A stretch of DNA of 64,000 bases from Areca catechu (taxonomy: Eukaryota > Streptophyta > Magnoliopsida > Arecales > Arecaceae): positions 57,449,851 to 57,513,850 of the forward strand of contig CM038044.1 of NCBI GenBank assembly GCA_021397845.1, written 5' to 3'. The first letter of the stretch is position 1; each line of letters starts with the position of its first letter. The notes beneath the pieces were generated by a model, which was given only the letters and a program-made list of their open reading frames with translations, was not told the origin of the DNA and searched no databases. Made by a program: the position numbers and the translations under genes. Below, piece by piece: positions 1-9,762 of this stretch.

Positions 1-159
1 CTATCTTCTCAACTAGAGCTCTTCGAAAACATTCATGTTCCCCGATCGAAAAACTCCCAGGCGGATGCATTGTCTAGGCTCGCCACCATTACTCCGGAGT
101 CTCTCAGTCGCACCTTCATTAAACATCTTGAAACCCAAGCATTGCAGAAGAAACTTTGA
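1..159 (+). pseudogene. C-terminal end of archaeal-type RNase H, Tat-type Ty3/gypsy pol (element 1)
   Basis: Frame 1 is open from the window edge to a TGA at 157-159. It reads IHVPRSKNSQADALSRLA, the C-terminal signature of the second (archaeal-type) RNase H that follows RT-RNase H in plant Tat-lineage Ty3/gypsy elements. The same motif (HIPHGENARADALSRLA) lies at the same place in the better preserved element at 51536-63283. The N-terminal catalytic part is outside the window. The enzyme would remove template RNA or primers during reverse transcription. The TGA separates it from the integrase, which in a working element is part of the same polyprotein, so this copy is a fossil. Confidence 0.85.
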
Positions 160-1140
160 AGGTACATCAAATCAAAATCGAGCCTAGCTGGATGATCCCA
201 TCAAATTTTTGAATGAGGGCATATTGTCGAAAGAAAAAGTAGAGGCCGAAAAGATCCGTTGGATGGCATCCCAATATGTCATCTTAGACGGGACTCTCTA
301 CAAAAGATCATTCTCTCAGCCTCTACTGAAATGCTTGGGACCATCAGACGCTGACTACGCTTTGAGGGAAGTCCATGAGGGAATATTTGGTGATCACCTG
401 GGGGGCAGGTCTTTGGCATATAAGATAATACACCAAGGATACTTTTGGCCCTCCATTCAAAAAGATTCAGCCAGCTTTGTAAAAAAATGTGATCAGTGCC
501 AGAGATACGCCAATATACAAAGACAACCAGCGAGTCATCTGACCCAGCTGATGGCACCCTGGCCTTTCGCCCAATGGTGCATGGATATCCTTGGCCCATT
601 TCCACCGACGTCTGGGCAAAGAAAGTTGTTCCTTGTGAAAATCGACTACTTTACTAAGTGGGTCGAGGCCGAACCACTAGCTCATATCATAGAGGGCAAA
701 GTCAAGAATTTTGTCAGGAATTCCATCATATTTCGGTTCAGAATTCCACATACAATTATCACTAACAACGGGAGGCAGTTCGATAATCCGAAGTTTAAAG
801 ACTTCTGCTCTCGATACCATGTGCAACACAGGCTGACCTCCGTCACCCATTCGTAGTCTAATGGAGAAGCCGAAGTGACTAATCGGACCATTCTCCATGG
901 CCTGAAGACGAGGTTATGCTACCAAAGGATTTTGGGCAGAAGAGCTGACCTCCATTCTTTGGGCATATAAGATGACCCCGAGAATGGCCACCAGTGAGTC
1001 TCCATTCAACTTAGCATATAGTACCGAAGCAGTCCTCCCTATCGAAGACTCTCTCCAATCTTTGAGAACTGACAAGTATGAAGAGCCAGAGAACTCCGAT
1101 CGCAGAAGAGTCAACTTGGATCTATTACCGAGCACTAGGC
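160..1140 (+). pseudogene. Integrase zinc finger and catalytic core, Tat-type Ty3/gypsy (element 1), broken
   Basis: An open stretch at 209-856 (215 codons) holds an HHCC zinc finger (His56, His63, Cys94, Cys97) and the start of the DDE core (MDILGP, Asp126). The second catalytic Asp is changed: the usual TDNG reads TNNG (Asn186). A TAG at 854-856 interrupts the core just before SNGEAEVTNR, which keeps the catalytic Glu. Homology continues in shifted frames to about 1140 (WAYKMTPR-like and ESPFNLAYSTEAV-like stretches). Integrase inserts the cDNA into the host chromosome; this copy cannot, because of the stop, the frameshifts and the lost Asp. Confidence 0.9.
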
Positions 1141-1219
1141 TCCAAGCCTAAATGAAAATGGTGACATATCAACAAAAAGTCATCAAATATTATAACTCCA
1201 GAGTAAAGGAGTAGATTTT

Positions 1220-1450
1220 TTGCACGGGGGACATGGTGCTATAAGAACTGAAGTATCCAGGCCGACGGAGCAAGGCAAGCTTTCTTCTAACTGGGAAGGA
1301 CCATACCAAGTTGAAGAAGTCATACGTCTAGGAACGTATCAACTCAAGACTCTGGATGGAATGTACAAAACCTTTGCAAGTACTATCAATAAACAAACCC
1401 ATGTACTTTTTATGAAAATCTGTTCAACTCTAAATAGCCCATTGCACCAG
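1220..1450 (+). pseudogene. Integrase C-terminal GPY/F module (element 1)
   Basis: The frame opening at 1220 reads GKLSSNWEGPYQVEEVIRLGTYQLKTLDG, the GPY/F module that ends Ty3/gypsy integrases. The same module is found at 11681-11883 and, on the minus strand, near 57640-57770. It lies directly after the damaged integrase core and marks the 3' end of pol. The reading frame continues to 1648, but after about 1450 I see no further homology and the sequence passes into a tandem repeat. Confidence 0.8.
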
Positions 1451-1499
1451 CAAAATGACAACGATTTCAATGGCCAAATTGAAAGAAGTAGCCAATGGT

Positions 1500-1840
1500 A
1501 TAAAGGTGAGTCTGATCCGCTCACCTTATCGGTATGCCCGATGAGCTCAACGGACAGCCCAATCAGGTTGCCAAATGATCAAAGGTGCAGGGATGGTTCA
1601 TGTAACTTACCCTACGGTGAATCCGAAGACATGCCGAGGTGGGCCTAACTAGCCTACCTTATACTAAAGAAGGTGCAAGGATGGTTCATATAATCTACCC
1701 TATGGTAAATTCGAAGACGCACTTGGGCGGGCTTAAACAGCTTACCTTAACCATAACAGGGATGCACAGGAATGGCTCAGATACCCTATCCTACGGTAAA
1801 TCCGAAGATGTGCTGAAGTGAACCTGCATCACTCATCCTA
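1500..1840 (+). repeat. Degenerate ~90-bp tandem repeat between pol and antisense genes
   Basis: The unit around CCTACGGTGAATCCGAAGAC recurs at about 1609, 1698 and 1791 with the neighbouring 'gcagggatggttca' motif, a period near 90 bp. Its place, between the integrase tail and the antisense coiled-coil gene, matches the unrelated arrays at 11995-12575 and 56040-57540. Confidence 0.7.
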
Positions 1841-2085
1841 TCATTCATAAACATTTAATGAGATGGCTCAATTGACTCCATCCCATCAACAAATCTCTAA
1901 TGGCCCTGAAAAGCCTACACTTGGCAGCATCCTAAGGTACACCATTCACAGACCATTCATAGAGAGAGAAAGAAAGGGAAAGAAAGTTACTTTCTTCATT
2001 GAGTCTTTCGAAAATTACATAAAACTACAAAAAAAAGAGAAAGAGAATAGTGCAGATAATGGGAAAGCAGATTCAGAGACCACCT
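1841..2085. other. Spacer downstream of accessory gene copy 1
   Basis: No gene is visible. On the minus strand this is the downstream flank of accessory copy 1. It contains an AATGAAGAAAG stretch near 2000 (minus) that resembles the AATGAAAA seen downstream of copies 4 and 5 and could be a weak polyadenylation region. Confidence 0.35.
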
Positions 2086-2107
2086 ACCGGCCCTTTCCCA
2101 TGCCGGT
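2086..2107 (-). terminator. Hairpin after accessory gene copy 1
   Basis: ACCGGC at 2086-2091 pairs with GCCGGT at 2102-2107 around a 10-nt loop. It lies 37 bp past the stop codon of the minus-strand copy 1. Hairpins lie at similar places after copies 2, 4 and 5. The role is inferred from position only. Confidence 0.4.
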
Positions 2108-2143
2108 GGGGGGTGTCGAAGTCCTGGAAGGAGGATGGGGAGG

Positions 2144-2602
2144 CTATAGAGTTCCCTTCTGATTCAAACTCTGACTCCTCCTTGAAGTCAGAGTCAAATT
2201 CATGTCTGGGAATGGGGACAGAAGGCCTAATGTTTTCAGGCCCTTTAAATTATAGAACCTGAAAGCATTGTCCCGGTGCTCCCGGAACCCCCGGTGGTAA
2301 GAATCTAGAACCGCCTCGATGACCTCATCCTTATAGGTAGAAGACACCATGAAATTTGAGATGGCCTCCATCACCTTCTTTCTGGCATCCTCTGCCTCTG
2401 CAGCGGCCGCCTCGACTCGAGCCCTAGCCTCTTGTAGATGGGCCTCCAAGGCCCGGACCTTCCTCTCCAAGCAAGCAATGACCCCCTACGGGTCATCGTC
2501 ATCACTTCCCCGGGGAGCCTTTGAACTAGGCTCGCCCTCTGCCCGGGCACTGGAGGCCCTCTTCTTAGCCACCTTCCGAAGATCAGAGATGTTAAACTTC
2601 AT
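2144..2602 (-). pseudogene. Accessory coiled-coil gene copy 1 (antisense to element 1), truncated
   Basis: The minus strand reads MKFNISDLRK, then a charged Ala/Glu/Arg heptad-rich coiled coil (KVRALEAHLQEARARVEA) and the signature YKDEVIEAVLDSYHRGF, ending at 2144. The MKF start equals the second-exon start of copies 4 (MKFTMSELL) and 5 (MKFSMDELL). One in-frame TAG lies near 2486. No proline-rich or upstream domain is visible, and the coiled coil is much shorter than in copies 3 and 5, so the copy looks internally deleted. Function unknown; the family accompanies Tat-lineage retrotransposons and is not an enzyme I can recognise. Confidence 0.75.
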
Positions 2603-3290
2603 CTCGGTGATGTGTTAAGGGAAGAAGGGCAACTTTCAAAGTGGGAGTTTGAAGTCTCGATGGCTTATGAAAGGGAAGAGTAGGGTCCTATTTAAAGGAA
2701 TCCTCCACCCATGGACGGTCGCAAAGAAACATGCTCCACACCTTTCCCCAGACATGCTAGGGGGTGCCACGTGTTGAAACGATGCCTCGAGACCTAGGTG
2801 GCCGCTTTAGGGACGGTACGATCACCAATAACTGCTCTCAAAAATAGAGACCGTCGGTGCTTTGAACCCAGAATGATCTCCCTCTGACATTTATAACATT
2901 AATGGCCATTTCTGGGAAAGGGAAAATCTGGCAACACCTAGGACATGCCGGGTTGCGACCGTTCAAATATCCATGCACTCAACATGGGCAACGAAAAATA
3001 TACTCAATGTTCCTCAACCAGCAGCTAGTGGGGAAATGACACCTATCTACCACGTCCCTTCCAAGGCAGAAGGAACAATTACGATGGGTAATTAACATCA
3101 GCCTATTCGAGGTTGTCCCTGGCCCAAAGGACTGGAAATCCACTGCAGCATTCTGATCCTATTTCGAAATTCATCCTCAGCCAAACCAAAGATATCAACC
3201 TCAAACTAATAGTCTTCGGCTTACCCACCAAAGAGGAACCACACCAAAAAGAATCAACTCAAAAGAGACTAGTTTGAAAAGAATTAGTCA
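2603..3290 (-). promoter_or_regulatory. Upstream region of accessory copy 1 with possible TATA box
   Basis: No gene is visible in this ~690-bp stretch. On the minus strand TTTAAATAGG (2687-2696) lies about 85 bp upstream of the copy 1 start and shares the 8-mer TAAATAGG with the TATA box upstream of copy 4. A CACGTG G-box-like palindrome lies near 2770. The purine run gggaaagggaaaa near 2912 could be a decayed polypurine tract, but no LTR edge is convincing. Confidence 0.4.
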
Positions 3291-3323
3291 TTTATTTTGA
3301 GGATGAAAACCCCTCATCCAAAA
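3291..3323 (-). terminator. AATAAA signal and hairpin after accessory copy 2
   Basis: The plus-strand TTTATT at 3291-3296 is AATAAA on the minus strand, about 70 bp past the stop of copy 2. It overlaps a hairpin: TTTT(GA)GGATGA at 3295-3306, loop AAACCCC, TCATCCAAAA at 3314-3323. Polyadenylation signal plus stem-loop on the gene's own strand suggests a 3' end independent of the element's LTRs. Confidence 0.5.
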
Positions 3324-3367
3324 GGAGGACATTACATATAGCTAAAAAAAGAAAAAATACAGCAAGT

Positions 3368-4539
3368 TTACTTCTTGTCAACCACTTCAATAGTCGAAAC
3401 AAGAGTAAGGGTCGATGTCATATCGGGCTGAACGATGGGGTCTTTAGATTTATCCTTCGGAACGGCGAGCAAGGAGAAGTCCAAGCCAGGGTAAAGTTTC
3501 TTTACTTTACCCAGACAATCGATGTAACCTGAAGAATATCTTTCCGATGCGGCCTTGCTTGCCTCATCTTTGAAGGCCTGAGAAATTTTATAAGTCTCAA
3601 CGGCCCTGGAAGACTTCTCTTCGGCCTGTGTAGCCCTTTGGTTGGCCGCCAAAAGGCTTGCCTCCAGCTCCTCGACCCTCCTCTTCAATTTGACCAAATG
3701 AGGCTTCGGCTCCTCAGCATCTCATAGGGTCTCTCTCAGCATCCATTCAAGAGAAACCACCTTCCTTCTTATCTCCTATGCAATGATTGCCACTTCGGCC
3801 ACCTGTGCCTGAATAGTACCCATCTATCTTCTCAAGACATCGTTTGAGGCAACTGCCTTGTCCCCTATTCTTCTGCAATGGCCCGAAGCTTTTCGACGAT
3901 AACTTTTTTAGCTACGACTAAAGCCATTAAGCTTTGGAGGTCTTCGTGAGAAATCTGCAGAATAAGGAGCATGTACAAGGTCAATTCAAACGATGAATGC
4001 GGATGAGTAACACGCACGTCGAAGGCTACCTGTTGTATCCCAAGGAGGATAGCAGGAAAAGGATCCCCAGATTCCAGCCTCCCGGCTCCAGTGATGGGGG
4101 TGTCGCATCCTACCGGACCTTTTTCTCCTGCAACCAGAGTCGCAGGCTTGGTGCCTTCAACATACGAGGAAGTCCCATCGACATCCCGTGGGCTCGACTT
4201 CTCAGATGGCCCGGCCGGCACAGTCTTCCCGGGAGAAATTGGTTCTTCCCCTGAGGAAGAACCTATCATGATAGGATCACTACTCCCGACCTTGGCGCAC
4301 GGCAATGCCAACACATACCTCTACCTTTGATCGGATCTCCTCACTTGGAAGCCTCTCGTTGGTTTCCCCTTGGCTTCTCGACTGAGCTGTGCTAAGTTCA
4401 GCTTCATGACGCAGCAAACCCTCAGAACGACGCGAGGATGAGAAGACAGGAATGGAGTTTGGAATGGCCTTGCCAGGAGCGAATAGTAGTTGATCCAAGG
4501 AAATCCTCTTCCTTATTTCGAGATTGGTGAAATTCAAAA
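3368..4539 (-). pseudogene. Accessory coiled-coil gene copy 2, decayed
   Basis: Minus-strand pieces in order: an MKF-like start (LNFTNLEIRK, 4537), a Ser/Pro/Glu-rich linker (4314-4040) ending GIQQ, an intron at 3955-4029, then ISHEDLQSLMALV and a coiled coil (VKLKRRVEELEASLLAANQR) with the family signature (FKDEASKAASERYSSGY), ending at 3368. The intron position matches copies 3, 4 and 5. Frames shift between 3865 and 3700. Copy 2 is clearly diverged from copy 3 next to it, so this is not a recent tandem duplication. Confidence 0.7.
3955..4029 (-). other. Predicted 75-bp intron in accessory copy 2
   Basis: On the minus strand CAACAG is followed by GTAGCC at 4029, and the segment ends in TTCTGCAG at 3955, with a pyrimidine-rich stretch before the acceptor. 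The copy 3 intron follows the same ...QQ end (CAACAG|GT) and is 80 bp. Confidence 0.65.
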
Positions 4540-5101
4540 GTCCTCATTCACCGCAGGCTCCCAGGCATGCCATGCACATTTGCCCTAATAAATCAGGGAC
4601 CCAATTGGTGTGTTGGGATGGACCACTAAAAAGCTGCAGCCATGATGATCCCTGCTCTCAAGCACAGTCATTATGGCTCTTATCACTTCCACCTCTCTAG
4701 GCAACAGCATGACAGTCGCCACAACCCCAGTAAGCTGGTAAACCAAAGGTTCCTCTCATACAAGAACTTTCCTACATGTTTTGCAGTTCAAAAAGTGGAG
4801 CCTATGTTCATAAAAATCGATTCGACAAAGGATTGTATGGTTCAGTCTGTCGCCAAGGCTAGGGACTCTACTTAAACCAAGTCCAAGAAATCCTATACTT
4901 GGAAAACATTATAGTGTTCATAGAAAAGGAAAAAAGAAAAATGCTCATTAATTCAAGAGAATTTGTCGGTTACATGCCAAAGGAAGGAAAAGAAGAGATA
5001 CAGAGCCCAAAGCCTGAAAGTCCCTACGGATCAGCCGAGAGAGATCTAGCATTGGAAGAATGGAGTATCCTATCAATCTGGGTAGAAAGGGTCTCCTTAA
5101 C
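4540..5101. other. Spacer between accessory copies 2 and 3
   Basis: No feature is firmly supported. Minus-strand frames upstream of copy 2 contain short coding-like pieces (for example VPDLLGQMCMACLG near 4570-4610) that could be a decayed upstream exon, but I cannot align them to the domain present in copies 4 and 5. Confidence 0.3.
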
Positions 5102-6466
5102 TTAGGCTAGGTCTGGAGAACCTTTAGCCTGAACTCCCTCTTCAGCCTGGACTCCCTCTTCAGCCTGGACCGGAATTACACCCGAGTCCTCGACTATGAT
5201 TGGAATTTCTTCTCTCTGGCTTGGCATCTCTTCAACCTCTTCAGTGACCCCAATCTCCTCCTCTTCTTCCTCTTCGATGTCAAAGGCAGCGATGCTGAAA
5301 AGATCAAGATCGGGGAAGACCACGCTAACCTTGGCAAGTCCGTCATTAAAGCCATGCTGATAGCTGTATAAGCTTGCTTCATTCATTTCTTGTTGGAATT
5401 GTGAGGATTTTTTAAAGTCCGCAATAGCTCTAGCCACCTACTCTCTCATGGCTTCGGACTCTCTCCTGGCTGCTTCGGCCTCCAGGGCTGCCTCTTCGGC
5501 TTTTGAAGATGCCTCTTCGGCTTTCGAAGATGCTTCTTCGGTCCTTTTGGTCGCTTCTTCAGCCACCCTGGCTAGGTCATCAGCCCTCTCATGGCTCTCT
5601 TCAGTAGAACACTCCAAGGAGTCAATCTGCTTTTTAATCCTCCTCAACTCCGCCTCCTGCCCTGAGATCGTCAAGTGGGCATTCTTCAGTTCACCCTTCA
5701 GGCCTCGAACTTCAACGTCCACACGAGTGAGCTAATTCTCCATGGACTACTTCAGTTCCTCGACCACTTCTCTTTCGGCCCTGGCCACGTGGAGCTCTTC
5801 CTTCAAACTGTGGATGAGATTATCAATGTTCCTCAAGCCCTCTTCCATAAAAGTAATGTCATAGACCAGCTACACCAGCAAAACAAGGCATAAGACCAGT
5901 CACAAACTGAATGACTCATTGGGCAAAAAAGGGGTGATGAAAATATCACCTGTTGTAGGGAGGAATAAGCAGAATCGGATACCCTAGTGAGGCTCCAACC
6001 CTGAACGACTGCCAAATCGTGTGGCAGCAAGGTATCCTTCAATGCATTCCTAGCAATGGCAGGAACCAAAAGACCCCCCATGGGGGAAGACTCCGAAGAA
6101 TCCGCGGGATGACTCCCACTTAGTGGAACCTCCCAAACGGATTCCTCCTCGACTTGCGGTGCCTTTCCCCTATCGACCGAGGGGGGCAAGGTGGTGGCAC
6201 ATCAACCATCTGAGATGGACTCTCCCTTATCTGAACTAGGGAGCTGACCATCGACAGAGACTCAACTGGCAGAGGCCTCCATGGAGCCTCCATCAACGAT
6301 ACTTCATTTCCTCCAGAAGCTCCTCTAGAGGATGGAGTGCTTCTGCTTCTCTCAGGATCATCTCCCCAGGTCTTCTTCCGGACCTCTGATCCTGAAGGAG
6401 CAGCCTAAGCCATTTTCCTTTCTGAGGATTAACATAGCCAACCCAAGTTAGGCTTCATTCCACCAC
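5102..6466 (-). pseudogene. Accessory coiled-coil gene copy 3, longest coiled coil, decayed
   Basis: The minus-strand exon begins after a GCAG acceptor at 6467 with MKPNLGW, followed by a Ser/Pro-rich linker (about 6413-5951), an 80-bp intron (5870-5949), then a long coiled coil with EASSKAEEASSKAEEAALEA repeats (about 5560-5440), the signature FKKSSQFQQEMNEASLYSYQ, an acidic run (EEEEEEE) and two VQAEEG repeats before the stop at 5102. Stops inside are TAA (6429), TAG (6405) and two TAGs near 5733-5747 in the coiled coil. Unlike the other copies it begins within 60 bp of a PBS and LTR in the same orientation, so LTR transcription would read it in sense. Confidence 0.8.
5870..5949 (-). other. 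Predicted 80-bp intron in accessory copy 3
   Basis: On the minus strand CAACAG|GTGATA at 5949 and GGTGTAG at 5870 bound the segment. Removing it joins SSLQQ to LVYDITFMEEG in one frame and continues into the coiled coil. Reading through gives no family homology. Confidence 0.7.
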
Positions 6467-6525
6467 CTGCAAATGGAAACACCTTTCCGAATCAGATAGA
6501 CCACAAAGTATAATTTAGAGACACT

Positions 6526-6537
6526 GCTCTGATACCA
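6526..6537 (-). other. Primer binding site, initiator Met-tRNA type
   Basis: The minus strand reads TGGTATCAGAGC two bases inside the LTR end at 6540, the classical plant copia PBS. It fixes the orientation of the LTR at 6540-8117 as a minus-strand 5' LTR. Expected gag does not follow; accessory copy 3 does. Confidence 0.85.
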
Positions 6538-6539
6538 GT

Positions 6540-8117
6540 TGTTGCCCAGGTGGCATACCTAAGAGGGGGGGTGAATTGGGTATCTAAAAATTTATACAAG
6601 CATGTGCTTCTTTTAAAATAATTTTGTGTGGTGAGAGATGTGAATTAAGTAAGAGATGTGGAAGCAAATAGAAAGCACAATCACAAAAGCACTAACACAA
6701 GCAAATTTAGAGTGGTTCGGAGCAACCTCGCTCCTTCGTCCACCACCCAAGATTCCATTTAGGATATCCACTATATTCACCCTCGGAATATAGCAGATTA
6801 TTTTCACGATCTCACAATCCAAAACCCCAACTTGGTTTTAAACCGGGATCACCAAAAATCCAATACACTGTTTGTTTTTATGGGCTTACTACAACCTACT
6901 CTTGGTTTTCAAAGGCTCACCAAAAACCTAATTAAATCCAAGTTACAGCCACTGCTATACTTGGAACAACTCAAATAAAGAGTTTAAAAAATAGAGCAAC
7001 TCTATGACAAACCAAACGTTATCGGGTGGTTGCAATTGTAGCTCTTGAGAAGCCCTCTTGATTGCTCTTTGAATGCTCTTCAAGGCTTCTTTTCTTCCTC
7101 AATAAATGACTAAAGAATTTGATGAGAGTTGGTGAAGTCTTGAGTGCTTGCTTGAATGCTCTCTTGAATATTCTCTCAAACATTCAATAAAAGCTCAATA
7201 ACTTCTTCAAAAGATGTTCAAATCCCTTATAAATGGTCCCTTTAACTAATTTCAAGTCAATATAGCCATTGTAGAATGTTGGGATTTGAAATATAGCCAT
7301 TGGAGTACTTTTTGGATTAAAAAAGTAGTTCTGGAACTAGTCGTTATGTCCTGGAACAGGTGCTCAAGTCAGCTCGGATGCTTCGAGTCGGCTCGTTCCT
7401 CAGAACTTCTAAATCTTCACTCAACTTGAGTAAACTCTTCTCAGTCGAGTCAGCTTGGGTTCTTAGAACTTCTAAAAGTGAACTCTGGTTGAGTCGGCTC
7501 TTTTTCAACGAGTCGACTCGCCTAGTTGAACTTCTTAGAACTAATTTTTCTCACTCTGGAGGAGTCAACTTAGTGAACTCTTGAGTCAGCTTGGTTGTCT
7601 GACTGCAAGTTTAAGTCAGCTCGGATATCAGTCGGATCAGCTTACCTATCTGACTGAGGAAATGAAGCTCTGGATGAGTCAGCTCTTCATTTTTCAAGTC
7701 AGCTCAGATGTCTGCATGCCAGAAACCCTAGTGCTGTGCCATACTTCGAGTCGGCTCTTCTGCTTCGAGTCGGCTCGAGTGACTTTTGCCAAAAATCATC
7801 CAAACTTCTCCAGATTTCTTTCAAAAGCTTCCAACTAACTTTAAAGCCTTCCAAACTCCTTTAAAGCCTATTTTAAAAAGTTTAAACTAGAAAAATACAT
7901 TGAATTGGCCCATTTTCATGAACACAGGTAATTTTTCTTTGGGTTCTTGATACATAATACTTATTTGAAAATAAACTTGACTTACACCAGAATTGTAGGT
8001 AGAGTGTTTGTACATTAAAATCATCCTACAAAAACTTGTAAAACACTTGAGAATGGTTAGTAATCAAATGCATGCTCCAATGTTTTGTTATCATCAAAAT
8101 CATTCTAGGGGTCAACA
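6540..8117 (-). mobile_element. 5' LTR of a SIRE-like Ty1/copia element
   Basis: The 1578-bp segment runs TGTTGCCCAGGTGG ... GGGGTCAACA on the plus strand. Its PBS-proximal end carries the 'gaattcaccc/cctcttggg'-type sequence common at the 3' end of SIRE/Maximus LTRs. A near full-length relative is the solo LTR at 17955-19474, and a more distant one is the split LTR at 31892-37413. The outer end is at 8117, followed by TAGGT. The other end of the element is not in the window or is deleted. Confidence 0.85.
7360..7790. repeat. Array of short GAGTCGRCTC palindromes inside the LTR
   Basis: About a dozen copies of the near-palindromic 10-mer GAGTCGGCTC/GAGTCGACTC and variants (GAGTCAGCTC) are scattered at irregular spacing. 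The same array occurs at 18780-19140. In the related LTR at 32815-33185 the matching place carries GTGTCGACAC and GAGTCGACAC instead. Confidence 0.75.
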
Positions 8118-9749
8118 TAGGTACAATACCAATTGCTTCTCTAAGTAATCATAGTATTCATTTTGCCCCAAGGGTCCCCAAATTGGCCTTTGGGCCTCCT
8201 ATTGAAGGTCCTAGTTAGGTCCAACCATTTACATGATCAAATTCGATGCTTCTAACTAACCCATGATCAAGTCCGACTTTGGTCGGCCCACCTGACCACA
8301 TGTTAAGATAGTCGCACTGAGCCATCATATGCTAAATGGCAATTCCACTCACCTGATGACCACCCATTCTTTGGAACTGCTAATGATCACCCAACTTATG
8401 GACTCATTACCAATCCAACTTAATGGGAGGCTAAGACTTGAGTTATCACATAACTTAGTCCTTTTATGGACCTAATAATTTAGATGATTTATATTTTGTG
8501 ACATATGAGAAGAAAACATGGACCTTGATCAAGAAGACTCCCACCAAACTCTTAGAGGGTTTCAAGATCAAATTGGTCCATGGGCACCTTAAATCAATCA
8601 GACTGATTTACCTTAGCTGACATGGGTCAACTCGAGTCGATAGATAATCTAATCTCATTTAATTCACCATATTAGCTAGGCAAGTATGATCAAGGGATGG
8701 GTTAAGCCTGGTAAGCCTCTTGCCTTAGACACTAACCTTGAGTTGGCCAGGTAAGAGTTAGCCCCAAAGAACCTTGATCACCAATGTCAAACTTACCTTA
8801 GACACCAAGTGGTTTACCATACATTTAAATGGACTTGATTGGTGGCTTCATGGTGAGCTCGAGTCTTTAGCTTAGTCTGATTCAGTATATGGATTGATCT
8901 AACTAACTATTAGAGAGATCTATAGAGGAGAGAACTAATTCAACTTTTGATTAGTTTTTTCTCTTTTAAGTCCATTCATCTAAACCTAGGTTAACCCATT
9001 TAAGGACCCAATTCTAGCTAACCCAATCAATCCATGGTTTATTAATCATGACTTAAGATTAAAATCATATCCTAAATCTTAAAAGTTTTTTAAAATTACA
9101 ACTTAATTTTCAATTAAGTGTAGCATGCTAATTGAAACATTTTCAAATATTCTAAGTTTTGGAACAATTTCAAAAGTAAATGAAACAATTTCTCCAAATT
9201 TGATGAACTTTAAATTTATTATTTTCAGGTTTTCTGGTCGAGTCGACTCATGCAGGAGGTGAGTCGGCTCATCCAGAAAACTTTTCTTTGTTCTCAGATC
9301 CGAGTCGACTCATGTAGGGAGGAGTTGGCTCGGCAAAACAACTTTCTTTGTTCTTTAAAGACGAGTCGACTCGAGCAGGAGGCGAGTCGGCTCGTCTGCT
9401 TGGGCAAAAAATAGTATGTCTAAAATTCATTCCTTTTCACTTGAACTTTTCAAAGTTTTAAATCATGCATCTTTTAGATCTCATCTAAATAAAGCTATGA
9501 TCCATAAACTAGATTAAACCAATTTTAACCTATCAAATCCCTCACTTTCTTCTTCATAAGGTCATGACGCAGCAACACCCCTACATGCCATAGGAGAACC
9601 CCATTGATTGAGAAGAAATGGACTTTAAACCATACTTCTCTCCTTTGACTGGACGGCCATGGCGAATCCACCTTAATCCAAGTACTATGTGAAGGATATC
9701 AAGCCAATTTCATACAAAAGTATTAAACTAAATATGCATTCAACCTGCG
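8118..9749 (-). other. Leader region of a minus-strand copia element
   Basis: This lies between the PBS at 9750 and the inserted SIRE-like LTR at 8117. No coding region is visible. Minus-strand stretches (for example GGTTGGACCTAACTAGGACC near 8220) resemble the plus-strand stretch GGTTGGGTCTAACCAAGACT near 48600, just upstream of a copia gag, so this is probably a copia 5' untranslated leader whose gag was cut off by the insertion at 8117/8118. Confidence 0.5.
9237..9400. repeat. Three ~62-bp units with paired GAGTCGACTC palindromes
   Basis: Units start at about 9239, 9301 and 9362. Each has CGAGTCGACTC, a short GCAGGAGG-like spacer, then GAGTCGGCTC (GAGTTGGCTC in the second), followed by a CTTTGTTCT-like stretch. 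The dyad is the same as in the SIRE-like LTRs although this is a different element. Confidence 0.7.
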
Positions 9750-9761
9750 GCTCTGATACCA
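9750..9761 (-). other. Primer binding site, initiator Met-tRNA type
   Basis: The minus strand reads TGGTATCAGAGC one base from the LTR edge at 9763, which orients the LTR at 9763-11680 as a minus-strand 5' LTR. Confidence 0.85.
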
Positions 9762-9762
9762 C

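Noticed and set aside
279..1135. Minus-strand frames opposite the integrase of element 1
   Set aside because: Antisense shadows of a clear integrase; no homology of their own.
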